Positions 36,313 to 44,878 of a stretch of DNA of 64,000 nucleotides are shown here, piece by piece (positions within the stretch are counted from its first letter, which is position 1; each line of letters starts with the position of its first letter). This DNA comes from JALORV01 sp035429805 (GTDB lineage Bacteria > Pseudomonadota > Gammaproteobacteria > Burkholderiales > Burkholderiaceae_F). Below the pieces are notes generated by a model, which was given only the letters and a program-made list of their open reading frames with translations, had not been told where the DNA came from and did no database searches. The position numbers and the translations under genes are program-made. Location: assembly GCA_035429805.1 (NCBI GenBank), contig DAOMFL010000001.1, forward strand, positions 62,001 to 126,000. The letters are read 5' to 3'.

Positions 36313-36531
36313 TCACGATTCGCGGCGCACCCAGAGGCCGCGCTCCTCGCAATGCAGGAGCTCCGACCCGCTGAGGACATAAGAACCGATCGGGTGGCGC
36401 TCCCCGTTGAAGTAGCAGGCACCGGTTTCGAGTTCGAGGTCGAGCGAGAGTTCTTCGTCCTCGTCGAGGATCGGCGAGGTCCGCTTTTCCGGGTCGGGTG
36501 CTCCGACCTGTGGTGCATGGAGTGTCTTCAT
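36313..36531 (-). CDS. small acidic protein with a Cys-Tyr / Leu-x-Cys module (72 residues)
   Basis: MKTLHAPQVGAPDPEKR is followed by a run of acidic residues (DEDEELSLDLELE) and TGACYFNGERHPIGSYV...ELLHCEERGLWVRR. Two cysteines about 25 apart framing a small beta module recall DUF1496-type domains, but this is a weak resemblance. GGAGG lies 6 bases before the ATG. It is the first gene of the minus-strand operon divergent from the acetyl-CoA synthetase-like gene. Confidence 0.6.
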   Translation of the reverse strand: MKTLHAPQVGAPDPEKRTSPILDEDEELSLDLELETGACYFNGERHPIGSYVLSGSELLHCEERGLWVRRES

Positions 36532-36805
36532 CGTGCCTCCTTCGGTGTTGGAACGGCACATGCGGAACCGGACGCGGTGCCCGCTTCCGCCGCCTCTTAG
36601 AAGCAATCCCGATCTTTGTATTCAACCTACACCGCTCCGCGCACTGCAGTTTGCCGGCGGTCAGCGACGCGGCCCCGGAGTCGGGTCGTCGTCTCCAGGC
36701 GGGATCGGTACCGCGGCGCTCCGTAGATTGACCGCCGTCAACGGGCGCCGCGTCCCGGCTTCTAGCGTGGAATCAGCGTGCACCGGGCTTCTGCCCGCCA
36801 AGGCC
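36532..36805. promoter_or_regulatory. divergent intergenic region (274 bp)
   Basis: Lies between the two divergent operons of the ACP/PDH region. On the minus strand TTGAAT and TCTAAG, 18 bases apart near 36600-36630, could be a promoter for the small-protein operon. No clear sigma-54 or FNR site was found. The plus-strand promoter was not identified. Confidence 0.3.
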
Positions 36806-38575
36806 ATGCGCCCGACCCTGATCCGGAAAGATGTGTCCGCGCTCCGCGTGCGTCCCCATCTGTACGACTGGCCACAAGACTGTCGGCAGTTCCAGTGGGA
36901 CGAGGTCCGCCGAGAACTCGCCGGCCTCCCGGGCGGCGGCCTGAACATCGCCTACGAAGCAGTCGAACGGCACGCCCTCAGCGCGATTGCTCAGCGCACC
37001 GCGGTGCACTGGCTGGGTCAGGACGGCACAGAACGCCGCCTGACGTTTGCGGATCTCGAGCAGGCCTCGAGCCGGTTCGCAAATGTCCTCGGCGCGCTCG
37101 GCATCGGGCGCGGTGACGTCGTGTTCCTGCTGCTGCCGCGCATCCCGGACATCCATGTCTGCGCTCTCGGTGCGCTGAAGGCGGGCGCCGTGGTCGCACC
37201 GCTCTTTTCGGCGTTTGGACCCGAGCCGATTGCAACCCGCATCAACATCGGCCGCGGCAAGGCGCTCGTCACCACCGAGGCGCTCTACCGGCGCAAGGTA
37301 CTGCCCGTTCGCGAAGGGCTGCCGACTCTGCAGCACGTGCTGCTGGCACGGCCTGACTCGACCGCGCCCGCGGCGCCGCTGCCCGGCACGCGCGACCTCG
37401 AAAGCCTGATGACGGAGGCCTCGGCCGAATTCACGGTTGCGCCGACTCGCCCGGACGATCTCGCCCTGCTGCACTTCACCAGCGGCACGACCGGCAGGCC
37501 GAAGGGCGCGCTCCACGTGCACGAAGCCGTCGTCACGCACTGGGCCACCGGCCGCTTTGCGCTCGACCTGCACGACGACGACGTCTTCTGGTGCACGGCT
37601 GATCCGGGCTGGGTGACCGGCATGTCCTATGGCGTCATCGCGCCGCTGCTGCACGGCGTGACGATGATCGTCGACGAAGCCGAGTTCGACGCCGAACGCT
37701 GGTACCGCATCCTGCAGGCACGCGAGGTGAGTGTCTGGTACACCGCGCCGACCGCGATCCGCATGCTGATGAAGGCCGGCCCCGAGCTTGCTCGCCGCTA
37801 TCGCTTTCCGCGGCTGCGTTTCGTCGCCAGTGTCGGTGAGCCGCTGAATCCCGAGGCCGTGTGGTGGGGCCAGGAGGTACTGGGGCTCCCGATCCACGAC
37901 AACTGGTGGCAGACCGAAACCGGCGGAATCATGATCGCCAACACGCCGGCGCTCGACATCAAGCCGGGCTCGATGGGCAAGCCGCTGCCCGGGGTCGAGG
38001 CTTTCATCGTCCGCCGGCGCGACGACGGTCCGCCCGAGGTCGTCGACGAACCCGACGTCGAAGGCGAGCTTGCGCTGCGCAAGGGCTGGCCGTCGATGTT
38101 CCGTGGCTACCTCGGCGACGACGAGCGCTACCGCAAGTGCTTCGCCGGCGATCTGTACCTGACGGGCGACCTCGCACGGCGCGACGCCGACGGCTACTAC
38201 TGGTTCGTCGGCCGTGCCGACGACGTCATCAAGTCCGCGGGGCACCTGATCGGGCCGTTCGAAGTGGAAAGCGCGTTGATGGAACACCCGGCCGTGGCCG
38301 AGGCGGGCGTGATCGGCAAACCCGATCCGATCATCGGCGAGACCGTCAAGGCGTTCGTCGCGCTGAAAAGCGGACAGGTGTGGAGCGACGCGCTGCGCCT
38401 CGAGCTGCTGGGACATGCACGCAAGCGCCTCGGGCCGGCCGTGGCGCCGAAGGAGATCGACTGCGTGGCGACGCTGCCGCGTACCCGCAGCGGAAAGATC
38501 ATGCGACGCCTGCTGAAGGCGCGCGAGCTCGGATTGCCGGAGGGAGATACTTCGACACTGGAAAGCGGCTCTTGA
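36806..38575 (+). CDS. acetyl-CoA synthetase-like acyl-CoA ligase (AcsA type)
   Basis: 589 residues, an AMP-forming ligase of the short AcsA kind. Motifs are LLHFTSGTTGRPKGALHVHEAV (P-loop part HFTSGTTGRPKG), DNWWQTETGGIMIAN, DVYLTGD-like LYLTGDLARRDADGYYWFVGRADDVIKSAG and the C-terminal LPRTRSGKIMRRLLK. That last lysine is the adenylation-step lysine that Pat-type GNAT enzymes acetylate in studied Acs proteins. It would activate acetate or propionate. The start at 36806 is supported by conservation, not by a good ribosome site. It is the first gene of a six-gene operon with flavodoxin, E1 alpha, E1 beta, E2 and ACP. Confidence 0.85.
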   Translation: MRPTLIRKDVSALRVRPHLYDWPQDCRQFQWDEVRRELAGLPGGGLNIAYEAVERHALSAIAQRTAVHWLGQDGTERRLTFADLEQASSRFANVLGALGIGRGDVVFLLLPRIPDIHVCALGALKAGAVVAPLFSAFGPEPIATRINIGRGKALVTTEALYRRKVLPVREGLPTLQHVLLARPDSTAPAAPLPGTRDLESLMTEASAEFTVAPTRPDDLALLHFTSGTTGRPKGALHVHEAVVTHWATGRFALDLHDDDVFWCTADPGWVTGMSYGVIAPLLHGVTMIVDEAEFDAERWYRILQAREVSVWYTAPTAIRMLMKAGPELARRYRFPRLRFVASVGEPLNPEAVWWGQEVLGLPIHDNWWQTETGGIMIANTPALDIKPGSMGKPLPGVEAFIVRRRDDGPPEVVDEPDVEGELALRKGWPSMFRGYLGDDERYRKCFAGDLYLTGDLARRDADGYYWFVGRADDVIKSAGHLIGPFEVESALMEHPAVAEAGVIGKPDPIIGETVKAFVALKSGQVWSDALRLELLGHARKRLGPAVAPKEIDCVATLPRTRSGKIMRRLLKARELGLPEGDTSTLESGS

Positions 38576-38610
38576 GCGCGGCGAGGCCGCGGGCCGCAGA
38601 TGAGGATGCC

Positions 38611-39153
38611 ATGACCAAGACACTGATCGTCTATCACTCGCGCAGCGGGAACACGCGGCGCATCGCGCAACGCCTGGCACCGCGTCTGCACGCGGATCGC
38701 GACGAGATCCGGATCGTGCAGCCGATGGCGGGCGCACTCGGCTATGCGCTCTGTGCCATCGAGGCGATAACAGGCCTGACGCCGGCGCTGCGCCCATCGC
38801 ACCGGGACCCGGCCGACTACGACCTCGTGGTCGTGGGCACGCCCGTCTGGTTCTGGAGCCTTTCGAGTCCCGTGCGCAGCTGGCTCGAGAGCCATCCGCG
38901 GCTGCCCGGCCGCATCGCGTTCTTCTGCACGATGGGCGGCTCGGGCGCAGCGCGCGTGTTCGGGATGATGACCGGGCTCAGCCATCGGCCGCACGCGACG
39001 CTGGCGCTGACCGACAGCCAGATTGCCCGAGGGCAGCTCGAGGAGCTCGACGAGTTCGTCCGGCGCCTGCAGGCGCCGGCGCGCGCGCCGGCTCATCGGT
39101 CCACGGCGGGCGCGCGACGCCATCGCATCGGGCATGCGGGAGCCGACGCATGA
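38611..39153 (+). CDS. flavodoxin-family protein
   Basis: 180 residues. LIVYHSRSGNTRRIAQRLA is the FMN phosphate-binding signature; VVVGTPVWFWSLSSPVRSWLE and FFCTMGGSGAARVFG are the later flavin loops. The C-terminal 25 residues are an Arg/Ala/His-rich tail without conservation. It probably carries electrons or acts as an NAD(P)H:quinone reductase; its role next to a 2-oxoacid dehydrogenase is unclear. The stop overlaps the E1 alpha ATG (ATGA). Confidence 0.82.
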   Translation: MTKTLIVYHSRSGNTRRIAQRLAPRLHADRDEIRIVQPMAGALGYALCAIEAITGLTPALRPSHRDPADYDLVVVGTPVWFWSLSSPVRSWLESHPRLPGRIAFFCTMGGSGAARVFGMMTGLSHRPHATLALTDSQIARGQLEELDEFVRRLQAPARAPAHRSTAGARRHRIGHAGADA

Positions 39154-40202
39154 GCGCCTTGCCGGCCGAGGATCTTCCGCGGACGGCCACCGACGTCACG
39201 CAGTACCCGCGCGACGTATGTCATGCCCGCGTCCGCGACATGCTGCGCATCCGCCGGCTGGAGGAGCGCAGCGCCGAACTCTATGGCGCGGGCCGGATCC
39301 GGGGATTCCTGCACCTTTATATCGGCGAGGAAGCCGTCGCGGCAGGTGTGATGCCGCACCTGCGGCCCGACGACAACGTGGTGGCGACGTACCGCGAGCA
39401 CGGTCACGCGCTGCTGCGCGGCGTGTCGATGAACGCGATCATGGCCGAGATGTACGGCAAGCGGGAGGGCTGCTCGCGCGGCCGTGGCGGTTCGATGCAT
39501 CTCTTCGATGCGCGGACACGCTTCTTTGGCGGCAATGCAATCGTCGCGGGCGGCCTGCCGCTCGCCTGCGGGCTGGCACTCGCCGACCGGCGCGCGCCGC
39601 GCGGCGAATCGATCACCGCATGCTTCTTCGGGGAGGGCGCGGTGGCGGAAGGTGCGTTTCACGAGTCGCTGAACCTGGCGGCGCTGTGGAAGCTGCCGGT
39701 CCTCTTTCTCTGCGAGAACAACCTGTACGCGATGGGAACAGCGCTGGAGCGTTCGGAGTCCCAGACAGACCTGGCGGCGAAGGCGGCCGCCTACCGGATC
39801 GCGGCGGCCCACTGCGACGGCATGGACGTCCTGGCGGTGACCGCGGCGGCCGGGACCGCAGTCGAGCACGTTCGACGCACCTGCACGCCGTATTTCCTGG
39901 AGCTGCACACCTACCGCTTCCGTGCGCACTCGATGTTCGATGCGGAGCTCTATCGTGCGAAGGCGGAAGTCGAAGCCTGGAAGGAACGCGGCCCGATCCA
40001 CACGTTCACGCAGCGGCTGAAGATCGCGGGCATGCTGACGGAAGCCGAATTTCTCGCGCTGGACGCCGCCGCGACGGAGGAAGTCGATCTAGCGGTGACC
40101 TTCGCGGAAGCGGGACAGTGGGAGCCTGTCGCGGACCTAACGCGCGACGTGACGACTCCGCGCGGCGGCCGGACGGCAGCAGCGCTGGAGGGGGCGCGAT
40201 GA
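39150..40202 (+). CDS. pyruvate dehydrogenase-like E1, alpha subunit
   Basis: 350 residues. Contains MLRIRRLEERSAELYG, FLHLYIGEEAVAAGV, TYREHGHALLRGV and the thiamine-diphosphate motif from FFGEGAVAEGAFHESLN to LCENN. The serine-rich regulatory loop of mitochondrial E1 is present in simplified form (YRFRAHSMFDAELYR). It decarboxylates a 2-oxoacid, most likely pyruvate, and passes the acyl group to the lipoyl domain of E2. Overlaps both neighbours by four bases. Confidence 0.88.
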   Translation: MSALPAEDLPRTATDVTQYPRDVCHARVRDMLRIRRLEERSAELYGAGRIRGFLHLYIGEEAVAAGVMPHLRPDDNVVATYREHGHALLRGVSMNAIMAEMYGKREGCSRGRGGSMHLFDARTRFFGGNAIVAGGLPLACGLALADRRAPRGESITACFFGEGAVAEGAFHESLNLAALWKLPVLFLCENNLYAMGTALERSESQTDLAAKAAAYRIAAAHCDGMDVLAVTAAAGTAVEHVRRTCTPYFLELHTYRFRAHSMFDAELYRAKAEVEAWKERGPIHTFTQRLKIAGMLTEAEFLALDAAATEEVDLAVTFAEAGQWEPVADLTRDVTTPRGGRTAAALEGAR

Positions 40203-41188
40203 CTGCGCGCAGGATCAGCTACCGCGAGGCGCTGCGCGAGGCGCACCGTGAAGCGCTGGAGCGGGATCCGCGCGTCTTCATCATGGGCGAGGACGTCGGT
40301 CGCTACGGCGGCTCCTACGCCGTGACAAAAGGTTTCTACGACGAGTTCGGGGGCGACCGCATCCGCGACACGCCGCTGTCGGAGCTCGCATTTGTCGGTG
40401 CCGGCATCGGCGCGGCGCTGGGCGGGCAGCGGCCAATCGTCGAAGTCATGACCGTCAACTTCTCGCTGCTCGCGCTCGACCAGATCGTCAATACGGCCGC
40501 GACTGTGCGCCACATGTCCGGCGGACAGTTCTCGGTGCCGCTCGTCATCCGCATGGCGACGGGGGCCGGCCGGCAGCTGGCGGCCCAGCACTCGCACAGC
40601 CTCGAGGTCTGGTACGCGCATGTACCGGGCATCCGCGTGCTTGCGCCGGCCACCGTCGAGGATGCGCGCGGCATGCTGTGGCCGGCGCTTGAAGATCCGG
40701 ATCCGGTCGTGATGTTCGAGCATGCGCAGCTCTACAACCTGGAAGATGAGCTTGCCGATCCGCCGCGGGCAGTCGACGTCGAGCACGCCGCCGTCCGGCG
40801 CGCGGGGCACGACCTGAGCATCGTCACCTACGGTGGCAGCCTGCCGCGCGTGAACGAAGCGGCGGAGACGCTCGCGGCCGACGGCGTCGACGCCGAGGTG
40901 ATCGATCTGCGCGTGCTGCGGCCGCTCGACTGGGACACGATCGTCGCCTCGGTGCGCCGCACGCACCGACTTCTCGTCGTGGACGAGGGCTGGCGCACCG
41001 GCAGCCTGGCCGGAGAGATCATGGCCGGCACGGTCGAGCGGGCGTTCTACGATCTTGACGCCCCGCCGGCGCGCGTCTGCAGCGAGGAAGTGCCGATGCC
41101 GTACCCGAAGCACCTGGAGGACGCGGCGCTGCCGATGCCCCCCAGGATCGTGGCAGCGGCCCTTGCGCTGTGCGGACGGTCCGGATGA
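40199..41188 (+). CDS. pyruvate dehydrogenase-like E1, beta subunit
   Basis: 329 residues. FIMGEDVGRYGGSYAVTKG, DTPLSELAFVGAGIGAALGG, VEVMTVNFSLLALDQIVN and VIDLRVLRPLDWDTI are diagnostic for PdhB/AcoB. The in-frame ORF opens at 39023 inside the alpha gene; the conserved start (MTARRISYREALREA) is at 40199, overlapping the alpha stop. Forms the E1 heterotetramer. Confidence 0.88.
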   Translation: MTARRISYREALREAHREALERDPRVFIMGEDVGRYGGSYAVTKGFYDEFGGDRIRDTPLSELAFVGAGIGAALGGQRPIVEVMTVNFSLLALDQIVNTAATVRHMSGGQFSVPLVIRMATGAGRQLAAQHSHSLEVWYAHVPGIRVLAPATVEDARGMLWPALEDPDPVVMFEHAQLYNLEDELADPPRAVDVEHAAVRRAGHDLSIVTYGGSLPRVNEAAETLAADGVDAEVIDLRVLRPLDWDTIVASVRRTHRLLVVDEGWRTGSLAGEIMAGTVERAFYDLDAPPARVCSEEVPMPYPKHLEDAALPMPPRIVAAALALCGRSG

Positions 41189-42327
41189 TTGAATTCCGCC
41201 TGCCCTCGCTCGGCTCCGACATGGACAAGGGCACGCTGCTTGAGTGGCGCGTGCAGCCGGGCGACACCGTGACGAGGGGCGACATCGTCGCGGTGGTCGA
41301 CACGACCAAGGCCGCGATCGACGTCGAATGCTGGCACGACGGCACCGTCGAAGCGCTGTTCGTCGAGCCGGGTGCCGAAATTCCGGTGGGCACGCTGATG
41401 GCCGTGCTGCGCGAGCCCGGCGAGACGGCTGAACAGGTGCGGACACAGGTCGACGCACTGCGGACTGCGCTCCACTCGGCCCCGAGTCCGGCGCTGCAGG
41501 GCCGCATCGCGGTGTCGCCGCTGGCCCGACGGCGCGCAGCCGAACTCGGTGTCGAACTCGCCGGGCTGTCCGGCACCGGACCGGGCGGGGCGATCACTGT
41601 CGGCGATGTGGAATCCGCGGCGAAGTCCAGGCCCGCGGTTGCAGACCGGGCCGAAGCCATGCGGGAGACCATTGCCACGGCCATGTCGCGTAGCAAGCGC
41701 GAGATTCCGCACTACTACCTGGCCGAGGACATCCCGCTGGCGGCGGCGATGGCATACCTCGGCGAGCAGAACGCCGCGCGCAGCGTCACGGAGCGGCTGC
41801 TGCTGGCTCCGCTGCTGCTTCAGGCGGTGGCGCGGACGCTGTTGCGCTTTCCCGAGTTCAACGGCTTCTTCAGGGACGGCGCGTTCTGCGCGTCGACGGC
41901 AGTTCATGTTGGCGTGGCGATCGCTCTGCGCGCCGGGGGCCTCGTGGCGCCGGCGCTGCGCAACGTGCCGGGCATGAACGTCGACACCCTCAACGGCGAA
42001 CTGCTGGGCCTCGTTGCCCGTGCGCGCGCCGGCTCTCTGCGGTCCTCCGAAATCTCCGATGCGACGATCACCGTGACCAGCCTCGGCGAGCAGGGCGTCG
42101 GCAGCGTCTTTCCGATCATCTATCCGCCACAGGTCGCCATCGTCGGCTTTGGGCGAGTGCTCGAGCGACCGTGGGTGGTCGACGGCGCCATCAAGGCAGT
42201 TCCGCTGATCACCGCAAGCCTCGGGGCCGATCATCGGGTCAGCGATGGGCACCGCGGGGGTCGGTTCCTGGCAGCGGTGCGAGAGCTGCTGCAGCGGCCG
42301 CAGGACCTGGCAAAGGCGCCGGCATGA
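41185..42327 (+). CDS. dihydrolipoamide acyltransferase (E2)
   Basis: 380 residues. One lipoyl domain (1-75) with the lipoyl lysine in VVDTTKAAIDVEC, a peripheral-subunit-binding domain (about 110-150; VSPLARRRAAELGVELAGLSGTGPGG in parts) and a catalytic core with the active-site histidine in ADHRVSDGHRGGRFL. A single lipoyl domain is typical of acetoin and branched-chain E2s as well as short PDH E2s. No E3 (lipoamide dehydrogenase) gene is in the cluster, so a housekeeping E3 must serve. The ACP gene follows with a four-base overlap, raising the possibility that ACP, not only CoA, takes the acetyl group (inference). Confidence 0.87.
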   Translation: MIEFRLPSLGSDMDKGTLLEWRVQPGDTVTRGDIVAVVDTTKAAIDVECWHDGTVEALFVEPGAEIPVGTLMAVLREPGETAEQVRTQVDALRTALHSAPSPALQGRIAVSPLARRRAAELGVELAGLSGTGPGGAITVGDVESAAKSRPAVADRAEAMRETIATAMSRSKREIPHYYLAEDIPLAAAMAYLGEQNAARSVTERLLLAPLLLQAVARTLLRFPEFNGFFRDGAFCASTAVHVGVAIALRAGGLVAPALRNVPGMNVDTLNGELLGLVARARAGSLRSSEISDATITVTSLGEQGVGSVFPIIYPPQVAIVGFGRVLERPWVVDGAIKAVPLITASLGADHRVSDGHRGGRFLAAVRELLQRPQDLAKAPA

Positions 42328-42575
42328 CGCGGGATGAACTGCGCCGGGCGTTGCTGGAATGCCTCGGTCGCATTGCACCCGAGGTGGAGCCCGGCTCGCT
42401 GGACCCGCGTCAGCGGCTGCGCGACCAGGTCGACCTCGACTCCGTCGACTGGATGAACTTCCTGGTCGCCGTCCACGCGGCAATCAACGTCGACATCCCG
42501 GACGTCGAGGCGGCCCGCCTGACCACGCTCGATCAGCTGCTCGACTACTGCGACAGGCGGCTGGGCATCCCCTGA
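42324..42575 (+). CDS. acyl carrier protein of the PDH cluster
   Basis: 83 residues. The phosphopantetheine serine is in DQVDLDSVDWMNFLVAV; the family pattern DSxDW replaces the DSL of fatty-acid ACP. It shares IAPE, DLDSxDWxN, VDIP and ARLxTLDQ with the carrier domain at 34901-35770, so the two are paralogues flanking the same cluster. The ATG overlaps the E2 stop. It should be modified by a housekeeping phosphopantetheinyl transferase. Its acyl cargo is unknown. Confidence 0.85.
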   Translation: MTRDELRRALLECLGRIAPEVEPGSLDPRQRLRDQVDLDSVDWMNFLVAVHAAINVDIPDVEAARLTTLDQLLDYCDRRLGIP

Positions 42576-42645
42576 ACGCCGCGCGTGCGGCCGAGGATGG
42601 CGCGGCGGCGGGTATCGTTCGGGCTCACCATATCCGCCTGCCGTG

Positions 42646-43455
42646 ATGACGTCCGGTTCCCTGCCCACGCCTGCCGACTTCGTCGGCCTGCAAGGCGTGC
42701 TGTGCGACATCGACGGCACGATCACGACCGCCGGCCGGCTGAGCGCCGCCGCATACGGCGCTCTCGAACGCCTGCAGGACTCGGGTCTGTGGGTGATTCC
42801 AGTCACCGGGCGTCCCGCAGGATGGTGCGATCTGATTGCACGCTTCTGGCCGGTAGCCGCGGTGGTCGGCGAAAACGGCGCGCTGTACTTTCGTTACGAC
42901 CACCAGCGGCACCGGATGATCCGCGGCTTCGCGCGCAGCGACGCCGAGCGGGCGCACGATCGCGAGCGCCTGCGGCTGATCGGAGAGGAAGTGCTGCGCG
43001 CGGTGCCCGGCGCGCGGGTCGCCGCGGACCAGATGTACCGCGACACCGATCTCGCGATCGACTGGAGCGAGGACGTGGCGCCATTGCCGCCGGACGACGT
43101 CGAGCGGATCGTCGCGTTGCTGCGCGGACACGGCCTCACCGTGAAGGTCAGTTCGATCCACGTGAACGCCTGGTTCGGGTCGCACGACAAGCTCGCGATG
43201 ACCCGCCGCCTGATGCAGGAACAGTTCGATGTCGATCTCGACGCGGCGCGCGGGCGCTTTGCCTTCATCGGTGACTCGCCCAACGACGAACCGATGTTCG
43301 CCTACTTTCCCCATTCTTTCGCGGTCGCCAACATCGCGCCTTTCTACGACTCGCTGGTTCATCCGCCGGCACACGTGATCGCCGAGGCGGAGGAAGGCGG
43401 CGGGTTCGCGCTGTTTGCGGAGCGCGTGCTGGCCGCACGCAAAGCACGGGCCTGA
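42646..43455 (+). CDS. HAD-family (IIB-like) sugar-phosphate phosphatase
   Basis: 269 residues from the ATG; an adjacent GTG at 42643 is possible. Motif I is VLCDIDGTITTAG, motif II VIPVTGRP, the cap lies in the middle, and motif IV is FAFIGDSPNDEPMFAYF. This arrangement matches Cof/sucrose-phosphatase-like or phosphoglycolate-phosphatase-like HAD-IIB enzymes; the substrate is not deducible. It is 67 bp after the ACP gene in the same direction, so it may be read with the cluster. Confidence 0.8.
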   Translation: MTSGSLPTPADFVGLQGVLCDIDGTITTAGRLSAAAYGALERLQDSGLWVIPVTGRPAGWCDLIARFWPVAAVVGENGALYFRYDHQRHRMIRGFARSDAERAHDRERLRLIGEEVLRAVPGARVAADQMYRDTDLAIDWSEDVAPLPPDDVERIVALLRGHGLTVKVSSIHVNAWFGSHDKLAMTRRLMQEQFDVDLDAARGRFAFIGDSPNDEPMFAYFPHSFAVANIAPFYDSLVHPPAHVIAEAEEGGGFALFAERVLAARKARA

Positions 43456-43539
43456 CGGCGGGATCTGCGGTCGGGGCCAGAGGGACGCACGGCTGACCGC
43501 TGTCAACGTGCGCTGCGACCGCACTGCCTAACATCGCTC

Positions 43540-44571
43540 ATGGCTCGGGTTGGCGTCATCGGGGGCGGCGCGTTCGGCACCGCGATGGCCTGCGTGCTGC
43601 GGCGCAAGCGGCACGAAGTCTGGCTCTGGGCGCGCGAAGCGGAAGTCGTCGATGCGATCAACCGGACGCGCGAGAACGCGCTCTTTCTCCCTGGTGTGAC
43701 GCTGCCCCAGGGCATCGTCAGTACACCGCGGATGGCTGAGGCGGTGCGCGGAGCGGACTTCGTCCTGCTCGTGCCGCCCGCGCAGCACATGCGTGCGGTG
43801 ACCTCGCAGCTGCAGCCGCACCTGGCGGCCGGCACCCCGGTGGTGAGCTGCTCGAAGGGTATCGAGCGCGCCAGTTGCGGGCTGATGTCGCAGGTGCTCG
43901 CCGAGACTCTGCCGCAGGCGCCGGTCGCGATCCTGTCGGGGCCGTCTTTTGCCGCCGAGATCGCGATCGACCGGCCTGCGGGCGTCACGCTCGCCTGCGA
44001 GGATCCGGTTCAGGGAGCCCGGCTCGAGCAGGCGATCGGCAGTGCGCGCTTCCGTGTCTACCTCGCCGACGACGTGATCGGCGCGCAGGTGAGCGGGGTG
44101 ATGAAGAACGTTCTGGCGATCGCCTGCGGCATCGTCACCGGCAAAGGCCTCGGCAACAGCATGCGTGCGATGCTGGTCGCACGCGGCCTGGCCGAGGCGG
44201 TCGACCTCGGACTGGCGCTGGGCGCGCGACTCGAGACCTTTCTCGGCCTGTCCGGCATCGGTGACATCGACCTCTCGTGCAACAGTCCGCAGTCCCGCAA
44301 CATGTCGCTCGGCATCGCACTCGGACAGGGGCGCACGCTGACGCAGATCCTGGCGGAGCGCATCACCGTCCAGGAAGGCGTGCACTCGTCCGGCGCTGTC
44401 GCCGAACTCGGCGGCCGTCTCGGTGTTGACATGCCGATCACGCGGCTCGTCGACCGGATACTGAACCATGGCGCGAACCCCGACCTTGAACTCGACGGCC
44501 TGATGGCCTTGCCGTTCGGCGTCGAGCGGGCCGTGGTGCCGTGGTTGCGGCGCGGAACCGGCGACGCCTGA
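43540..44571 (+). CDS. gpsA: NAD(P)+-dependent glycerol-3-phosphate dehydrogenase
   Basis: 343 residues. N-terminal GVIGGGAFGTAMACVLRR, then LSGPSFAAEIA, VMKNVLAIACGIVTGKGLG with the catalytic lysine, GLSGIGDIDLSC and a C-terminal helix bundle. It reduces dihydroxyacetone phosphate to sn-glycerol 3-phosphate for phospholipid synthesis. It is usually near secB/grxC in Burkholderiales, so this location, or a second copy, is noteworthy. TAACAT five bases before the ATG is a possible, rather close, -10. Confidence 0.92.
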   Translation: MARVGVIGGGAFGTAMACVLRRKRHEVWLWAREAEVVDAINRTRENALFLPGVTLPQGIVSTPRMAEAVRGADFVLLVPPAQHMRAVTSQLQPHLAAGTPVVSCSKGIERASCGLMSQVLAETLPQAPVAILSGPSFAAEIAIDRPAGVTLACEDPVQGARLEQAIGSARFRVYLADDVIGAQVSGVMKNVLAIACGIVTGKGLGNSMRAMLVARGLAEAVDLGLALGARLETFLGLSGIGDIDLSCNSPQSRNMSLGIALGQGRTLTQILAERITVQEGVHSSGAVAELGGRLGVDMPITRLVDRILNHGANPDLELDGLMALPFGVERAVVPWLRRGTGDA

Positions 44572-44878
44572 CCGGTTCACTGTGCACCCGTTCCGCTGCG
44601 GGCGCCGCTCCGTGCGCGCCCGTGATGGACGTCAATGCCCGCAGCCGGGGCGGCACTACGCTGGCAGTCGTGGAGGTGAAGGCGGCGCACGTCCACATCG
44701 GTGTCGTTGACGAAAGGTGCGCGATGCACCGAAGGGAAACAATCCCGGCGGAGCCGGGGTCACTCGTCGGGCACAACAACGACGACGCGACGAATGCGCC
44801 TGATCGGGCTCGACGGGCATGGCCGGAAGGCTCCGCGCGACCCGAATTCGATTGCAGTCAAGTTTCCAGGAGACAACC
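44572..44878. other. 307-bp leader with small hairpins, no gene
   Basis: No convincing ORF. Three short stems follow each other: GGTGC-GCGAT-GCACC (44716-44730), GGGA-AACAA-TCCC (44734-44746) and CCGG-CGGAG-CCGG (44745-44757). They precede the binding-protein ATG by about 120 bases. They do not match a riboswitch class I can recognise; GCACCGAAGGG superficially resembles a glycine-riboswitch segment but the other conserved blocks are missing. Confidence 0.35.

Noticed and set aside
36773..38797. 674-codon minus-strand ORF opposite the acetyl-CoA synthetase-like gene
   Set aside because: Antisense shadow; composition is typical of reverse-frame translations and there is no domain signature.
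44716..44757. Glycine-riboswitch-like GCACCGAAGGG segment
   Set aside because: The other conserved blocks and the tandem aptamer layout are absent; resemblance is limited to about ten bases.
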